Source of the DNA: Methylobacterium isbiliense
Lineage (GTDB): Bacteria > Pseudomonadota > Alphaproteobacteria > Rhizobiales > Beijerinckiaceae
Length of the DNA: 64,000 nt
Reading direction: 5' to 3'
Assembly (NCBI RefSeq): GCF_022179325.1
Contig: NZ_BPQQ01000011.1
Coordinates: 1-64,000 of the forward strand
Shown: positions 1 through 8,997 of the stretch, in pieces
Layout: each line of letters opens with the position of its first letter
How positions within the stretch are numbered: position 1 is the first letter of the stretch
Notes under the pieces: generated by a model
The model's input: the letters and a program-made list of their open reading frames with translations, nothing else
The model's database searches: none
What the model was told of the DNA's origin: nothing
Program-made: the position numbers and the translations under genes

Positions 1-714
<714 letters not shown>

Positions 715-766
715 ATCCCTCACCTGCGGCAAGCCCGCCCACGCGATGTCCGGGCCGGGCGGAAGG

Positions 767-797
767 CGCGGCCCGCTTAGAGGGTCTGCGGGCCGCG
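767..797. other. Inverted repeat in the tuf leader
   Basis: A 10-bp perfect stem (CGCGGCCCGC at 767-776 with GCGGGCCGCG at 788-797) surrounds an 11-nt loop. It lies 53 nt upstream of the tuf start, so it would fall in or near the tuf 5' leader. It has no U-tract on either strand. Role unknown. Confidence 0.5.
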
Positions 798-805
798 ATC
801 AAGTC

Positions 806-850
806 CGCGCGTGCGGCCGGCGGCGATGCAGGCCGCCGGCCGCACGCGCG
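806..850. terminator. Very long GC hairpin between the GcrA-like gene and tuf
   Basis: A 19-bp perfect inverted repeat (806-824 with 832-850) has a 7-nt loop. It follows the stop of the minus-strand gene at 947-1180 and precedes tuf on the same strand. There is no T-run, so it is either a GC-only terminator that isolates tuf or a leader structure of tuf. Confidence 0.5.
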
Positions 851-946
851 CGAACGCACCCGGGCAAGGCCGGAGCCCTGCCCGAGCGGGTCATGGACGC
901 AGACGAGGGAGAAGGGCGCCCGGCGCCTCGGCGCAGGCGCGGCGCC

Positions 947-1180
947 TCAGCGCAGGCGGCCGGGCCGGGCCGGCTCGAACACGATCCGCCGGTGGAAGGC
1001 GCACCAGCTCTTGCCGTCCTGCACCGGCGCGCCGCAGCAGACCGCACGGTCGTTCGGCTCGCCGATGATGAACTTGCACACGAAGGCGCCGGACTGCGCG
1101 AACGGGATGCGATGCTCCGGCGACGGCTCTTTGACGGTGTCGGCGGGAAAGAGATGCGACATGCGCACGAGCTGGTTCAT
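947..1180 (-). CDS. Small GcrA C-terminal-domain-like protein
   Basis: This 77-aa protein has the pattern of the C-terminal domain of the cell-cycle regulator GcrA: CKFIIGEPNDRAVCCG, then GKSWCAFHRR, with Cys35, Cys48/49, Cys60 and His63 as a possible metal-binding set. In full GcrA an N-terminal helix-turn-helix precedes this part, and the C-terminal part is the region that contacts sigma-70. No HTH is encoded upstream in frame. The ATG at 1180 was chosen because homology begins soon after it; its ribosome site is poor, and an in-frame GTG 15 nt upstream is an alternative. Family assignment is from motif recall and moderate; a role as a stand-alone sigma-binding domain is inference. Confidence 0.6.
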   Translation of the reverse strand: MNQLVRMSHLFPADTVKEPSPEHRIPFAQSGAFVCKFIIGEPNDRAVCCGAPVQDGKSWCAFHRRIVFEPARPGRLR

Positions 1181-1514
1181 TGGGGACTGGCTCACGGGCC
1201 TCCACTCGGTCCTCATCGATGGAGGACGGCAGGCCGGTTCGAGATGGGAAACACGGTACGCCGCCCATGTGGCCCGTACGGCGGGCACGGGTCGCAGGGA
1301 CGGCGCGATTCGACCAATCTGGGGAGGAGCGTGTGGGATTGCAAGGGCTTCGACCCTCCACCCGAGGGTGCCCGACGCAGGGCGGGGCGTCGCATGCCGC
1401 ATTCCTGACGGGATGGCAGGCCGCACTGCCTCGGCTTCCGCTCCCGCCGAAAGCGGTCTACGCCCGGTCCTCGCGGGGTCCGAGCGCCCTCGCCGCTCAG
1501 TCGGAGTTCCGCCC
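1181..1514. other. Intergenic stretch, no gene recognised
   Basis: This 334-bp region separates the divergent GcrA-like gene and the epimerase gene and should hold both promoters. A short hairpin (ACCCTC 1353-1358 with GAGGGT 1364-1369) is visible. Long open frames run through it, but none has recognisable protein content. Confidence 0.5.
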
Positions 1515-2534
1515 ATGCGCTTTCTCGTGACGGGTACGGCCGGCTTCGTCGGCTTCCATCTCGCCCGGCGCCTGCTCGCCGCCGGCCACACCGTCACCGG
1601 CATCGACGGGATGACGGATTATTACGACGTCGCCCTCAAGGAGGCCCGGCTGGCGCGGCTCTGCGCCCTGCCGGGCTTCACGCCGCGGCGCTTCATGCTG
1701 GAGGAGCCGGGCGCCTTCTCGGCGGCGATGGCGCAGGCCGAGCCCGACATCGTCCTCCATCTCGCGGCCCAGGCCGGCGTACGCTACAGCCTGGAGAATC
1801 CCGGCGCCTACGTGGCTTCCAACATGGTGGGCACCTACGAGGTGCTGGAGGGCGTGCGCCGCCATCCCGTGCGCCACTTCCTGTTCGCCTCCACCTCCTC
1901 GGCCTATGGCGGCAACCGCGCGATGCCGTTCCGCGAGACCGACGCCACCGCGACCCCGCTCACCATCTACGCCGCCTCCAAGATCGCCGGGGAGGCGATG
2001 GCGCATGCCTACGCGCATGTGTGGGGCGTGCCGACCACGGCCTTCCGGTTCTTCACCGTCTACGGGCCCTGGGGCCGGCCCGACATGGCGCTCTACCTCT
2101 TCACCCGCCGGATCCTCGCGGGCGAGCCGGTGGAGGTCTACGACCACGGGCGGGCGGAGCGGGACTTCACCTATGTCGACGACCTGATCGAGGCGATCTG
2201 GCGGCTGACGGCGCTGCCGCCCGCGCTGGGCGCGCCGGTCTCGGAGGCCGACACGCTGAGCCCCGTGGCGCCCTACCGGCTCGTCAATATCGGGGCGGGC
2301 CGCCCGGTGAGCGTGAGCGCGATGCTCGACGTGCTGGAAGCCGCGCTCGGCCGCAAGGCGGACCGCCGGCTCAAGCCCCTGCCGCCGGGCGACCTCGTCC
2401 GTACGGTGGCGAGCGCCGACCTGCTGCGCGACCTCACCGGCTACGTCCCGGCCACGCCGATCGAGGCCGGGATTCCGGCCTTCGTGGCGTGGTATCGGGA
2501 GCATTACGGTGAGGAAGCGGTTCCTCCGCCATGA
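1515..2534 (+). CDS. NAD-dependent nucleotide-sugar epimerase (UDP-glucuronate epimerase-like)
   Basis: This is a 339-aa extended short-chain dehydrogenase. The Rossmann motif GTAGFVGFH lies at residues 6-14, the catalytic YAASK at 152-156, and the family segment HLAAQAGVRYSLENP follows the second strand. That last motif and the length fit UDP-glucuronate 4-epimerases (CapI/LspL type), which make UDP-galacturonate for surface polysaccharide. The ATG at 1515 begins the beta strand MRFLVTG directly, and no better upstream start exists. The gene stands alone, so the exact sugar substrate is not fixed by context. Confidence 0.87.
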   Translation: MRFLVTGTAGFVGFHLARRLLAAGHTVTGIDGMTDYYDVALKEARLARLCALPGFTPRRFMLEEPGAFSAAMAQAEPDIVLHLAAQAGVRYSLENPGAYVASNMVGTYEVLEGVRRHPVRHFLFASTSSAYGGNRAMPFRETDATATPLTIYAASKIAGEAMAHAYAHVWGVPTTAFRFFTVYGPWGRPDMALYLFTRRILAGEPVEVYDHGRAERDFTYVDDLIEAIWRLTALPPALGAPVSEADTLSPVAPYRLVNIGAGRPVSVSAMLDVLEAALGRKADRRLKPLPPGDLVRTVASADLLRDLTGYVPATPIEAGIPAFVAWYREHYGEEAVPPP

Positions 2535-2577
2535 GCGCGGCTTGTCACGCTCGTCGGGGGCGTGCTCAATCGCGAGC

Positions 2578-3867
2578 ATGTCCCACCCTCTCGACACGTC
2601 CGGCGAGAATGCGGCCGAGATCGCGATGAAGCCGGTGCCCGTGGAGGCGCCGCGCCAGACGCGGCGCTACGCCCAGAAGCGGGACGCCATCCTGCACGCC
2701 GCCGCGACCCTGTTCAACGAGGCGGGGGTGAAGGGCGCCACCCTGGCGGATGTCGCCCGCGGCGTCGGGCTGATGACCAACAGCGTCACCTACTACTACC
2801 GGCGCAAGGAGGATCTCGCCGCCGCCTGCTTCCTGCGCACGATCGCGGTGCTCGACGGTCTCGTGGCGCAGGCCGAGGCCGCGCCCGACCCGGCGGCGCG
2901 GCTCGCCCGGTTCCTCGACCTCTACTGCGCCCGGCGCGCCGCCGTGGCGGCCGGGGCCGAGCCGGACACCGCGGTCCTGCACGACGTGCGCGCTCTGCCC
3001 GAGCCGCAGGCCGAGGCGGTCTTCGCCGCCTATGCCGACCTGTTCCGCCGCCTGCGCGGCCTGTTCGACGGCGAGCGCCTCGACCGGGCCGAGCGCAACG
3101 CGCGCACGCACCTGCTGCTCTCGGTCGTGCACTCCGTCCGGCTCTGGATCGGCCGCTACGAGCCGCGGGATTACGGCCGCGTGGCCGCCCGCGTCACCGA
3201 CCTGCTCGTCGGCGGGCTCGCCGGGCAGGCGGCCCCCTGGGCGCCCGGCCTCCTGCCGGAGCCCGGGCCGTCGCTGCCGCCGCGCGAGCCCGAGAGCGAG
3301 GTCTCCCCCGAGGCCTTCCTGCGGGCGGCCACGATCCTCATCAACCAGCAGGGCTACCGCGGCGCCTCGGTGGAGAAGATCTCGGGGCTCCTCAAGGTCA
3401 CCAAGGGCTCGTTCTACCACCACAACGACAACAAGGACGATCTCGTCGCCAACTGCTTCGCGCGCAGCTTCGCGCAGATCCGGGCCGTGCAGGACGCCGC
3501 CGACGCGGCGGGCGGGACCGGCTGGGAGCGCATCTGCACCGCCTCGGCGACGCTGGTGCGCGCGCAGCTCGGCCCGGCGGGGCCGCTCCTGCGCGTCACC
3601 GCCTTCAGCGCCCTGCCCGAGGGGCTGCGCACCGAGACGCGCCGCACCATGAACCGGCTGGCCGAGCGCTTCACCTTCTGCCTCGTGGACGGGATGGCGG
3701 ACGGCTCGGTGCGCGCCCACGATGCCGGCATCGCGGCCCAGCTCGTCAGCAGCATGATCAACGCGGCGGCCGAACTCCCGGCCTGGGTGCCGGGCGTGAC
3801 GCCGGACACCGCCGCCGACCTCTACGCGCGCCCGCTCTTCCTCGGCCTGTTCGCACCGCCCGCGTAG
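2578..3867 (+). CDS. Tandem-domain TetR-family transcriptional regulator
   Basis: This 429-aa protein contains two complete TetR-like units. The first DNA-binding helix-turn-helix covers about residues 30-82 ([20 protein letters not shown]). The second covers about 243-295 ([20 protein letters not shown]). Each is followed by an all-alpha ligand-type region. Ordinary TetR proteins are near 200 aa, so this looks like an internal duplication or fusion; the units are quite diverged. The ATG at 2578 is preferred over an in-frame upstream ATG at 2509 that overlaps the epimerase gene. The acyl-CoA dehydrogenase downstream on the same strand suggests regulation of fatty-acid or related acyl-CoA catabolism; that is inference. 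Confidence 0.88.
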   Translation: MSHPLDTSGENAAEIAMKPVPVEAPRQTRRYAQKRDAILHAAATLFNEAGVKGATLADVARGVGLMTNSVTYYYRRKEDLAAACFLRTIAVLDGLVAQAEAAPDPAARLARFLDLYCARRAAVAAGAEPDTAVLHDVRALPEPQAEAVFAAYADLFRRLRGLFDGERLDRAERNARTHLLLSVVHSVRLWIGRYEPRDYGRVAARVTDLLVGGLAGQAAPWAPGLLPEPGPSLPPREPESEVSPEAFLRAATILINQQGYRGASVEKISGLLKVTKGSFYHHNDNKDDLVANCFARSFAQIRAVQDAADAAGGTGWERICTASATLVRAQLGPAGPLLRVTAFSALPEGLRTETRRTMNRLAERFTFCLVDGMADGSVRAHDAGIAAQLVSSMINAAAELPAWVPGVTPDTAADLYARPLFLGLFAPPA

Positions 3868-4016
3868 AAAGACCGGTACGGTTCGGCCGGCGGACATGGC
3901 GCGTGCAGCCCGCCCGCTTTCGAAAACACGGTTTTGCTCGCCCGCGGTTGGCGCTAGGGTCGCGCCCGATCCGGCACCGGGGCGCAGGCGACCCGCGGGC
4001 ACGGGAGGAGGCAGCC

Positions 4017-5267
4017 ATGGATTTCACCCTCTCCGAGCGGCAGCGGCACTGGCGGGACCGGGTGGCCGCATTCATGACCGAGCACGTCCGCCCGGCCGTG
4101 CCGACCTACAAGGCCGAGATGGAGGCCTTCGGGACGGACCGCTGGCAGCCCGTGCCGGTGATCGAGCGCCTGAAGCCCCTCGCGCGCGAGGCCGGGCTCT
4201 GGAACCTGTTCCTGCCGCCCTCGCCCCAGCACGACGACGGGGCGTTCCGCGGCGCGGGGCTGACCAACCTCGACTACGCGCTCTGCGCCGAGGAGATGGG
4301 CCGCATCTCCTGGGCCTCCGAGGTGTTCAACTGCTCGGCGCCCGACACGGGCAACATGGAGGTGCTGCACCGCTACGGCTCCCCGGCCCAGAAGGCGCGC
4401 TGGCTCGCGCCGCTGATGGCCGGCGAGATCCGCTCGGCCTTCCTGATGACCGAGCCGGACGTCGCCTCCTCGGACGCCACCAACATCGAGACCTGCATCC
4501 GCCGCGACGGCGACCATTACGTGCTCAACGGCCGCAAGTGGTGGTCCTCGGGCGTCGGCGACCCGCGCTGCGCCGTGGCGATCGTGATGGGCAAGACCGA
4601 CACCGACGCGCCCCTGCACCAGCAGCAATCGCAGATCCTCGTGCCCCTCGACACGCCCGGCGTGACGGTGGTGCGGATGCTGCCGGTCTTCGGCTACGAC
4701 GACGCGCCCCACGGCCACGCCGAGGTGATCCTCGACGACGTGCGCGTGCCGGCCGAGAACCTGATCCTCGGCGAGGGCCGCGGCTTCGAGATCGCGCAGG
4801 GGCGCCTCGGCCCGGGCCGCATCCACCATTGCATGCGCACCATCGGCGTCGCCGAGGAGGCGCTCGCCAAGATGTGCCGCCGCCTCCTGGAGCGCGTCGC
4901 CTTCGGTAAGCGCATCGCCGACCACTCGGTCTGGGAGCAGCGCATCGCGGAGGCCCGCATCGACATCGAGATGACCCGCCTCCTCTGCCTGAAGGCCGCC
5001 GACATGATGGACCGGGTCGGCAACAAGGGCGCGAAGCTCGAGATCGCGATGATCAAGGTCGCCGCCCCCCGGATCGCCCTGAAGGTGATCGACGATGCGA
5101 TCCAGGCCTTCGGTGGCGCGGGCGTCAGCAGCGATGCGGGCCTCGCCTACGCGTATGCCCGCATCCGGACGCTGCGCCTCGCCGACGGCCCGGACGAGGT
5201 GCACAACCGCTCGATCGCCCGCCTCGAACTGGCGCAGTACGGCAACCGCGAGCGGGCGAAGGGCTGA
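4017..5267 (+). CDS. Acyl-CoA dehydrogenase family protein
   Basis: This 416-aa flavoprotein has the three-part acyl-CoA dehydrogenase fold. The N-terminal helical part starts [20 protein letters not shown], the FAD/substrate beta domain contains [17 protein letters not shown], and the C-terminal helices contain the quinone-interacting motif QAFGGAGVS. Such enzymes remove two hydrogens from an acyl-CoA and pass electrons to ETF. Length and the [14 protein letters not shown] segment resemble the ACAD10/11-like branch. A GGAGG ribosome site precedes the ATG at 4017. It follows a TetR-type gene on the same strand with about 150 bp between them. Chain-length preference cannot be read from the sequence. 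Confidence 0.9.
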   Translation: MDFTLSERQRHWRDRVAAFMTEHVRPAVPTYKAEMEAFGTDRWQPVPVIERLKPLAREAGLWNLFLPPSPQHDDGAFRGAGLTNLDYALCAEEMGRISWASEVFNCSAPDTGNMEVLHRYGSPAQKARWLAPLMAGEIRSAFLMTEPDVASSDATNIETCIRRDGDHYVLNGRKWWSSGVGDPRCAVAIVMGKTDTDAPLHQQQSQILVPLDTPGVTVVRMLPVFGYDDAPHGHAEVILDDVRVPAENLILGEGRGFEIAQGRLGPGRIHHCMRTIGVAEEALAKMCRRLLERVAFGKRIADHSVWEQRIAEARIDIEMTRLLCLKAADMMDRVGNKGAKLEIAMIKVAAPRIALKVIDDAIQAFGGAGVSSDAGLAYAYARIRTLRLADGPDEVHNRSIARLELAQYGNRERAKG

Positions 5268-5272
5268 CCCCG

Positions 5273-5420
5273 ACGGTCATGTCCAATGACCGCCGGTTCG
5301 GTTCTCGATTGTTCGTCAGATCCTTGATCTGGCGTCGAACACTCGGGATGCCTCAACGGCCCCGTCGATCCCGGGCTTGCCCGGGATCGAGATCGATGCG
5401 TCCGCATCTTGGGCCGTTGG
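5273..5420 (-). repeat. Dispersed palindromic repeat, copy A
   Basis: About 140 bp match, in inverted orientation, the segment at 12516-12655. Three stem-loops are shared: GATCCCGGGC/GCCCGGGATC at 5367-5388, CAGATC/GATCTG at 5317-5331, and GGTCAT/ATGACC near 5275-5292. In the third stem the bases differ from copy B but still pair. It lies between the convergent acyl-CoA dehydrogenase and RluA genes. No coding capacity or transposase is visible. Confidence 0.85.
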
Positions 5421-5434
5421 TATGACGCCGCCGC

Positions 5435-6136
5435 TCAGGCGCCGGGCTCGTCCGGCGCCCGGTACCCGCACGCCGCCAGCCCCGCCCGCATGTGCGGCGG
5501 CACCGGGGCCTCGGCGGTGACCGGCGGCTTCTTCGGATAGAGCGGCAGGCTCAGGGCCCGGGCGTGGAGCTGAAGGCCCGGGCCGCCGTGGCGTGGGGCG
5601 CCCCCGTAGATCGCGTCGCCGCGGATCGGCCAGCCCATCGCGGCGCAGTGCACGCGCAGCTGGTGCGTGCGCCCGGTGACCGGTTCGAGGACGAGCCACG
5701 CCGTGCCGGGCCCGCGGCCGAGCACCCGCCAGCGGGTCAGCGCCGGGTCGCCCGCCGGATCGGCCTTCATCCACCAGCTGCGCGGATCGTCCGAGCGCCG
5801 GGCCAGGGGCAGGTCGATGCTCCCGGCCTCCTCCGCGGGACCGCCCTCGACCAGCGCCCAGTAGGTCTTGTCCACCGCGCTCCCGGCGAAGAGCCGGCCG
5901 AGCCGCGCCAGCGCCTTGGCGTGGCGGCCGAGCGCGAGGCAGCCCGAGGTGTCTCGGTCGAGGCGGTGGGCGGCCTCCGGGCGGCGCGGCAGGCCGAAGC
6001 GCAGCGCGTCGAGGTGCTGGACCAGGGTCTCGCCGCCCCGCGGCCCCGGATGCACTGGCAGCCCGGCCGGCTTGTCGATGACGAGCACCAGGGCATCGCG
6101 GTAGAGCACCCGCGAGACTATGTCTTCGACGATCAT
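5435..6136 (-). CDS. RluA-family RNA pseudouridine synthase
   Basis: This 233-aa enzyme converts uridine to pseudouridine in rRNA or tRNA. The catalytic signature HRLDRDTSG (catalytic Asp in the centre), the earlier VIDKPAGLPVHPGP and the later GRTHQLRVH are the standard RluA family motifs. There is no S4 RNA-binding domain, and the protein is shorter than RluD or RluC, closer to the RluA/TruC size. The target base cannot be deduced. The ATG at 6136 begins shortly before the conserved core, and no earlier in-frame ATG is usable. It is divergent from ftsY, with about 78 bp between the starts. Confidence 0.9.
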   Translation of the reverse strand: MIVEDIVSRVLYRDALVLVIDKPAGLPVHPGPRGGETLVQHLDALRFGLPRRPEAAHRLDRDTSGCLALGRHAKALARLGRLFAGSAVDKTYWALVEGGPAEEAGSIDLPLARRSDDPRSWWMKADPAGDPALTRWRVLGRGPGTAWLVLEPVTGRTHQLRVHCAAMGWPIRGDAIYGGAPRHGGPGLQLHARALSLPLYPKKPPVTAEAPVPPHMRAGLAACGYRAPDEPGA

Positions 6137-6214
6137 GGCGGCCCCGGTCGTCCTCGAAGCTGGCCTCGGAGGCCGGGACCCTCCCGGCGCCTCCGACCTC
6201 TGGAGCAAGTGCGG

Positions 6215-7537
6215 ATGAGCGACAACACCAAGCCGGGGTGGTTCGGCCGCCTGTTCGGACGAAAGGGCGAGACGAAGGAGGCCGAGGAGACCCCGCCGAC
6301 CGTCACGCCCTCGGAGGGCGAGCCGGATTACGCCGCCGCGGCCGAGGAGAATCCGGCCGCGAGCCCGACCGTCACCGAGGCCTCGCCCGACACCGAGCCG
6401 GCCCGCGACCTCGCCCCCGAACTCGCAGGCGCCGACCTGCAGCCGATCGACGGCGACCCCGAACGCCCGCCGGGCGGCACCGCCGGGCAGGCGCCGGCGA
6501 CCCCGGAGGCACCCGATGGCGCCGTCGAGGAGCCGGACGACGCGGATGACGCGGCGGATCAGTCCCTCGCCCTGGCGCCCGCGTCCGAACTCGCGCCGGA
6601 GCCGGGCGAGAAGCGCGGCTGGTGGAGCCGGCTCACCGGGGGGCTGCGGCGCACCTCCTCGGCTCTCTCGGAGCGCGTCACCGGCCTCTTCACCAAGCGC
6701 AAGCTCGACGCGACGACGCTGGAGGAGCTGGAGGACGCCCTGATCCAGGCGGATTTCGGCGTCGAGACCGCCATGCGGATCTCGGAGGCGGTGGGCAAGG
6801 GCCGCTACGAGAAGGGCATCGCCCCCGACGAGGTGCGGGCGATCCTCGCCGCCGAGGTGGAGCGGGCGCTCGATCCGGTGGCGCGGCCCCTCGCGGTCGA
6901 GGGGGGGCACAAGCCCTTCGTGATCCTGATGGTGGGCGTCAACGGGGCCGGCAAGACGACGACGATCGGCAAGCTCGCGCAGAAGTTCCGGGCGCAGGGG
7001 CTGAGCGTGATGCTGGCGGCCGGCGACACCTTCCGGGCCGCCGCCATCGAGCAGCTCAAGGTCTGGGGCGAGCGCACCGGAGCCCCGGTGATGGCGCGGC
7101 CGCAGGGCGCCGACGCGGCGGGCCTCGCCTTCGACGCGCTGCAGGCGGCGCGCGAGGCCGGCACCGACGTGCTGATGATCGACACCGCCGGGCGGCTCCA
7201 GAACAAGGCCGGGCTGATGGCGGAACTGGAAAAGATCGTCCGGGTGATCGCCAAGCTCGACCCGGAGGCGCCGCACGCGGTGCTCCTCGTCCTCGACGCC
7301 ACGGTCGGCCAGAACGCGGTGAGCCAGGTCGAGCTGTTCCAGAAGACCGCGGGCGTCACCGGCCTGGTGATGACGAAGCTCGACGGCACCGCGCGCGGCG
7401 GCATCCTGGTGGCGCTCGCCGCCAAGTTCGGCCTGCCCGTCCACTTCATCGGCGTCGGCGAGGGCGTGGACGACCTCGAACCCTTCGCGGCCCGGGACTT
7501 CGCCCGGGCGATCGCCGGCCTCGACCGGGAGGGCTGA
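6215..7537 (+). CDS. ftsY: Signal recognition particle receptor FtsY
   Basis: FtsY is the membrane-associated GTPase that docks SRP-bound ribosomes at the translocon. The 440-aa protein has an acidic, Pro/Ala-rich N-terminal region (about residues 10-130), a four-helix N domain (DATTLEELEDALIQADFGVE) and a G domain with GVNGAGKTTTIGKLA, DTAGRLQNK and MTKLDGTARGG. The first residues contain a short amphipathic stretch (WFGRLFGRK), typical of the membrane-targeting helix. In related genomes ftsY is often close to the yciB septation gene; here an RTX gene and a toxin-antitoxin scar separate them. Confidence 0.97.
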   Translation: MSDNTKPGWFGRLFGRKGETKEAEETPPTVTPSEGEPDYAAAAEENPAASPTVTEASPDTEPARDLAPELAGADLQPIDGDPERPPGGTAGQAPATPEAPDGAVEEPDDADDAADQSLALAPASELAPEPGEKRGWWSRLTGGLRRTSSALSERVTGLFTKRKLDATTLEELEDALIQADFGVETAMRISEAVGKGRYEKGIAPDEVRAILAAEVERALDPVARPLAVEGGHKPFVILMVGVNGAGKTTTIGKLAQKFRAQGLSVMLAAGDTFRAAAIEQLKVWGERTGAPVMARPQGADAAGLAFDALQAAREAGTDVLMIDTAGRLQNKAGLMAELEKIVRVIAKLDPEAPHAVLLVLDATVGQNAVSQVELFQKTAGVTGLVMTKLDGTARGGILVALAAKFGLPVHFIGVGEGVDDLEPFAARDFARAIAGLDREG

Positions 7538-7638
7538 AGGCCCGCCCGTGTGATCCGGGTCACGGACCGGCCGGGCCGGGGCGGCGACCCTTGCGTCAGG
7601 GCGGCCGCCATCGCGGCGCCCCGATGCAGGAGGGCAGC

Positions 7639-8550
7639 ATGGCCACGATCTACGGCGACCGGAACTGGTTCTTCAAGGACGACACCCTCATGGGGGGCGA
7701 GGACGACGACGTCATCTACGGCGGCGACGGCAAGGACAAGATCCACGGCGGCAACGGCCAGGACACGCTCTTCGGCGGCAACGGCGACGATACGCTGAGC
7801 GGCTGGGGCGGCCGGGACGTCCTCGACGGCGGCTACGGCAACGACTCGATGGCCGGCGGGGTCGGCGCCGACACCTTCACCGACATCGCCGGTGTCGACA
7901 CCATGAACGGCGGCGACGGCGACGACCACGTCGACTATTCGGGCTATGCGGGCCGCGTCATCGTCGATCTCGTCCAGGGCACCGCCCGGCAGGAGTACCG
8001 CGTGAAGGAGGTCAACGCGCCGGAGCGGTTCGACGGCCAGGGCACCGACACCCTGATCTCGATCGAGGACGTCTCGGGCGGCGATTACGGGGACACGATC
8101 CGCGGCGACGACAACGGCAACGGGCTCTCGGGCGGCTACGGCAACGACCTCCTCGACGGGCGAGGCGGCAACGACGTGCTGGCCGGAGGCGCCGGCGACG
8201 ACACCCTCACGGGCGGCAGCGGCGTCGACACCTTCCTGTTCGACTCGAGCCTCGCCCATGCGGGCATCGACCGCATCACCGACTTCAATGCCGCGGAGGA
8301 TCGCTTCCGGCTCGACCGCAGCATCTTCACCTCGCTTGACCTCGGCGTGCTCGATGCCAGCCAGTTCAAGATCGTCGACACCGCCGCGCCGACCGGGCTC
8401 GATGTCGACGACCGGATCATCGTCTCGAGCTGGAACGGCTACGTCTACTACGATGCGGACGGCTCCGGCTCCGGCGGCGCGGTGGCCATCGCCGATCTCG
8501 ACGTGGCCGACATGGCGGGGATCAGCGCGCAGGATTTCGTCGCCCTGTAG
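7639..8550 (+). CDS. RTX-type calcium-binding repeat protein
   Basis: The 303-aa protein contains two blocks of glycine-aspartate nonapeptides of the RTX type (GGxGxDxxx), at about residues 18-75 and 150-200. Such repeats bind Ca2+ and fold as a parallel beta-roll outside the cell after type I secretion. The C-terminal part (DFNAAEDRFRLDRSIF and onward) resembles the non-cleaved secretion-signal region of such proteins. No enzymatic domain is present and no ABC/HlyD export genes lie nearby. The ATG at 7639 has an AGGAGGG ribosome site 4 nt upstream, which decides it over an in-frame ATG at 7624. Function beyond a secreted Ca-binding protein is unknown. Confidence 0.85.
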   Translation: MATIYGDRNWFFKDDTLMGGEDDDVIYGGDGKDKIHGGNGQDTLFGGNGDDTLSGWGGRDVLDGGYGNDSMAGGVGADTFTDIAGVDTMNGGDGDDHVDYSGYAGRVIVDLVQGTARQEYRVKEVNAPERFDGQGTDTLISIEDVSGGDYGDTIRGDDNGNGLSGGYGNDLLDGRGGNDVLAGGAGDDTLTGGSGVDTFLFDSSLAHAGIDRITDFNAAEDRFRLDRSIFTSLDLGVLDASQFKIVDTAAPTGLDVDDRIIVSSWNGYVYYDADGSGSGGAVAIADLDVADMAGISAQDFVAL

Positions 8551-8555
8551 GGTCG

Positions 8556-8579
8556 CGGCCCCGGGCCCGCCCGGGGCCG
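8556..8579. terminator. Bidirectional GC hairpin between convergent genes
   Basis: An 11-bp self-complementary stem (CGGCCCCGGGC with GCCCGGGGCCG) lies directly after the RTX stop codon and directly before the stop of the minus-strand gene at 8584. There is no T-run, but the position suits a shared terminator. Confidence 0.55.
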
Positions 8580-8583
8580 ATCC

Positions 8584-8892
8584 TCACACCAGGGCGGGCG
8601 CGATGTCGGTCCGGGCGAAGTCGCCGCCCTTGTACAGGAGCGGCGCGCCGAGCGTCCGGGCGAGCGCGTCGGCGAAACCATCGCCGAAGTTCAGCCCGGC
8701 CGGATGCCGCCCCTTGCCGAAGCGGGCGAAGGCATCGGCGGCGATCCTGGGCTCGACCGTACGGTCCCGGGCCAAGCGGTCGCGCTCGCGGCGCAGCAGG
8801 TCGAGCAGCAGGTCGCCCGGATCGCGCCCGGTCCGGGCCTCGATTTCGGCAAGGAGCGCCTCGGCTTCGGGATGGTCGATCGCGATGGACAT
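8584..8892 (-). pseudogene. VapB-VapC internal-deletion fusion remnant
   Basis: This 102-codon frame joins two pieces. Residues 1 to about 47 look like a Rv0623-type VapB antitoxin (HPEAEALLAEIEARTGRD and a basic Arg-rich tail). Residues from about 50 to the end match the C-terminal third of a PIN-domain VapC toxin (FGKGRHPAGLNFGDGFADAL, then LLYKGGDFARTDI). The first two thirds of the toxin, with its first acidic active-site residues, are missing, and the usual GDCFAYALA is GDGFADALA. An in-frame deletion fusing antitoxin to toxin end is the simplest reading. It is probably not an active RNase; whether it is still expressed is unknown. Confidence 0.72.
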
Positions 8893-8997
8893 CGTGCGGC
8901 CTCGGGACGGGGTGCGGGCGAAGCCGCGACGGTCTAATGGTCGGGCGGCCGGTGCGCGATGCCTTGCGCCGCCGGTTCCAGATCAGGCCCCTGCCCC

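Noticed and set aside
715-946. A possible tRNA gene upstream of tuf
   Set aside because: The strong stems there do not form a cloverleaf and lack the T-loop GTTCRA and CCA-end features.
2562-5267. A 901-codon frame covering the TetR region and the acyl-CoA dehydrogenase
   Set aside because: Only the part from 4017 is dehydrogenase; the upstream part is an out-of-frame reading of the TetR gene, so it is not a fusion protein.
5273-5420. An insertion sequence remnant
   Set aside because: No transposase coding, no terminal inverted repeats at the ends and no target duplication; it is better described as a palindromic repeat.
5492-7537. A long N-terminal extension of FtsY
   Set aside because: The first 240 residues are antisense to the RluA gene; FtsY starts at 6215 with its amphipathic helix.
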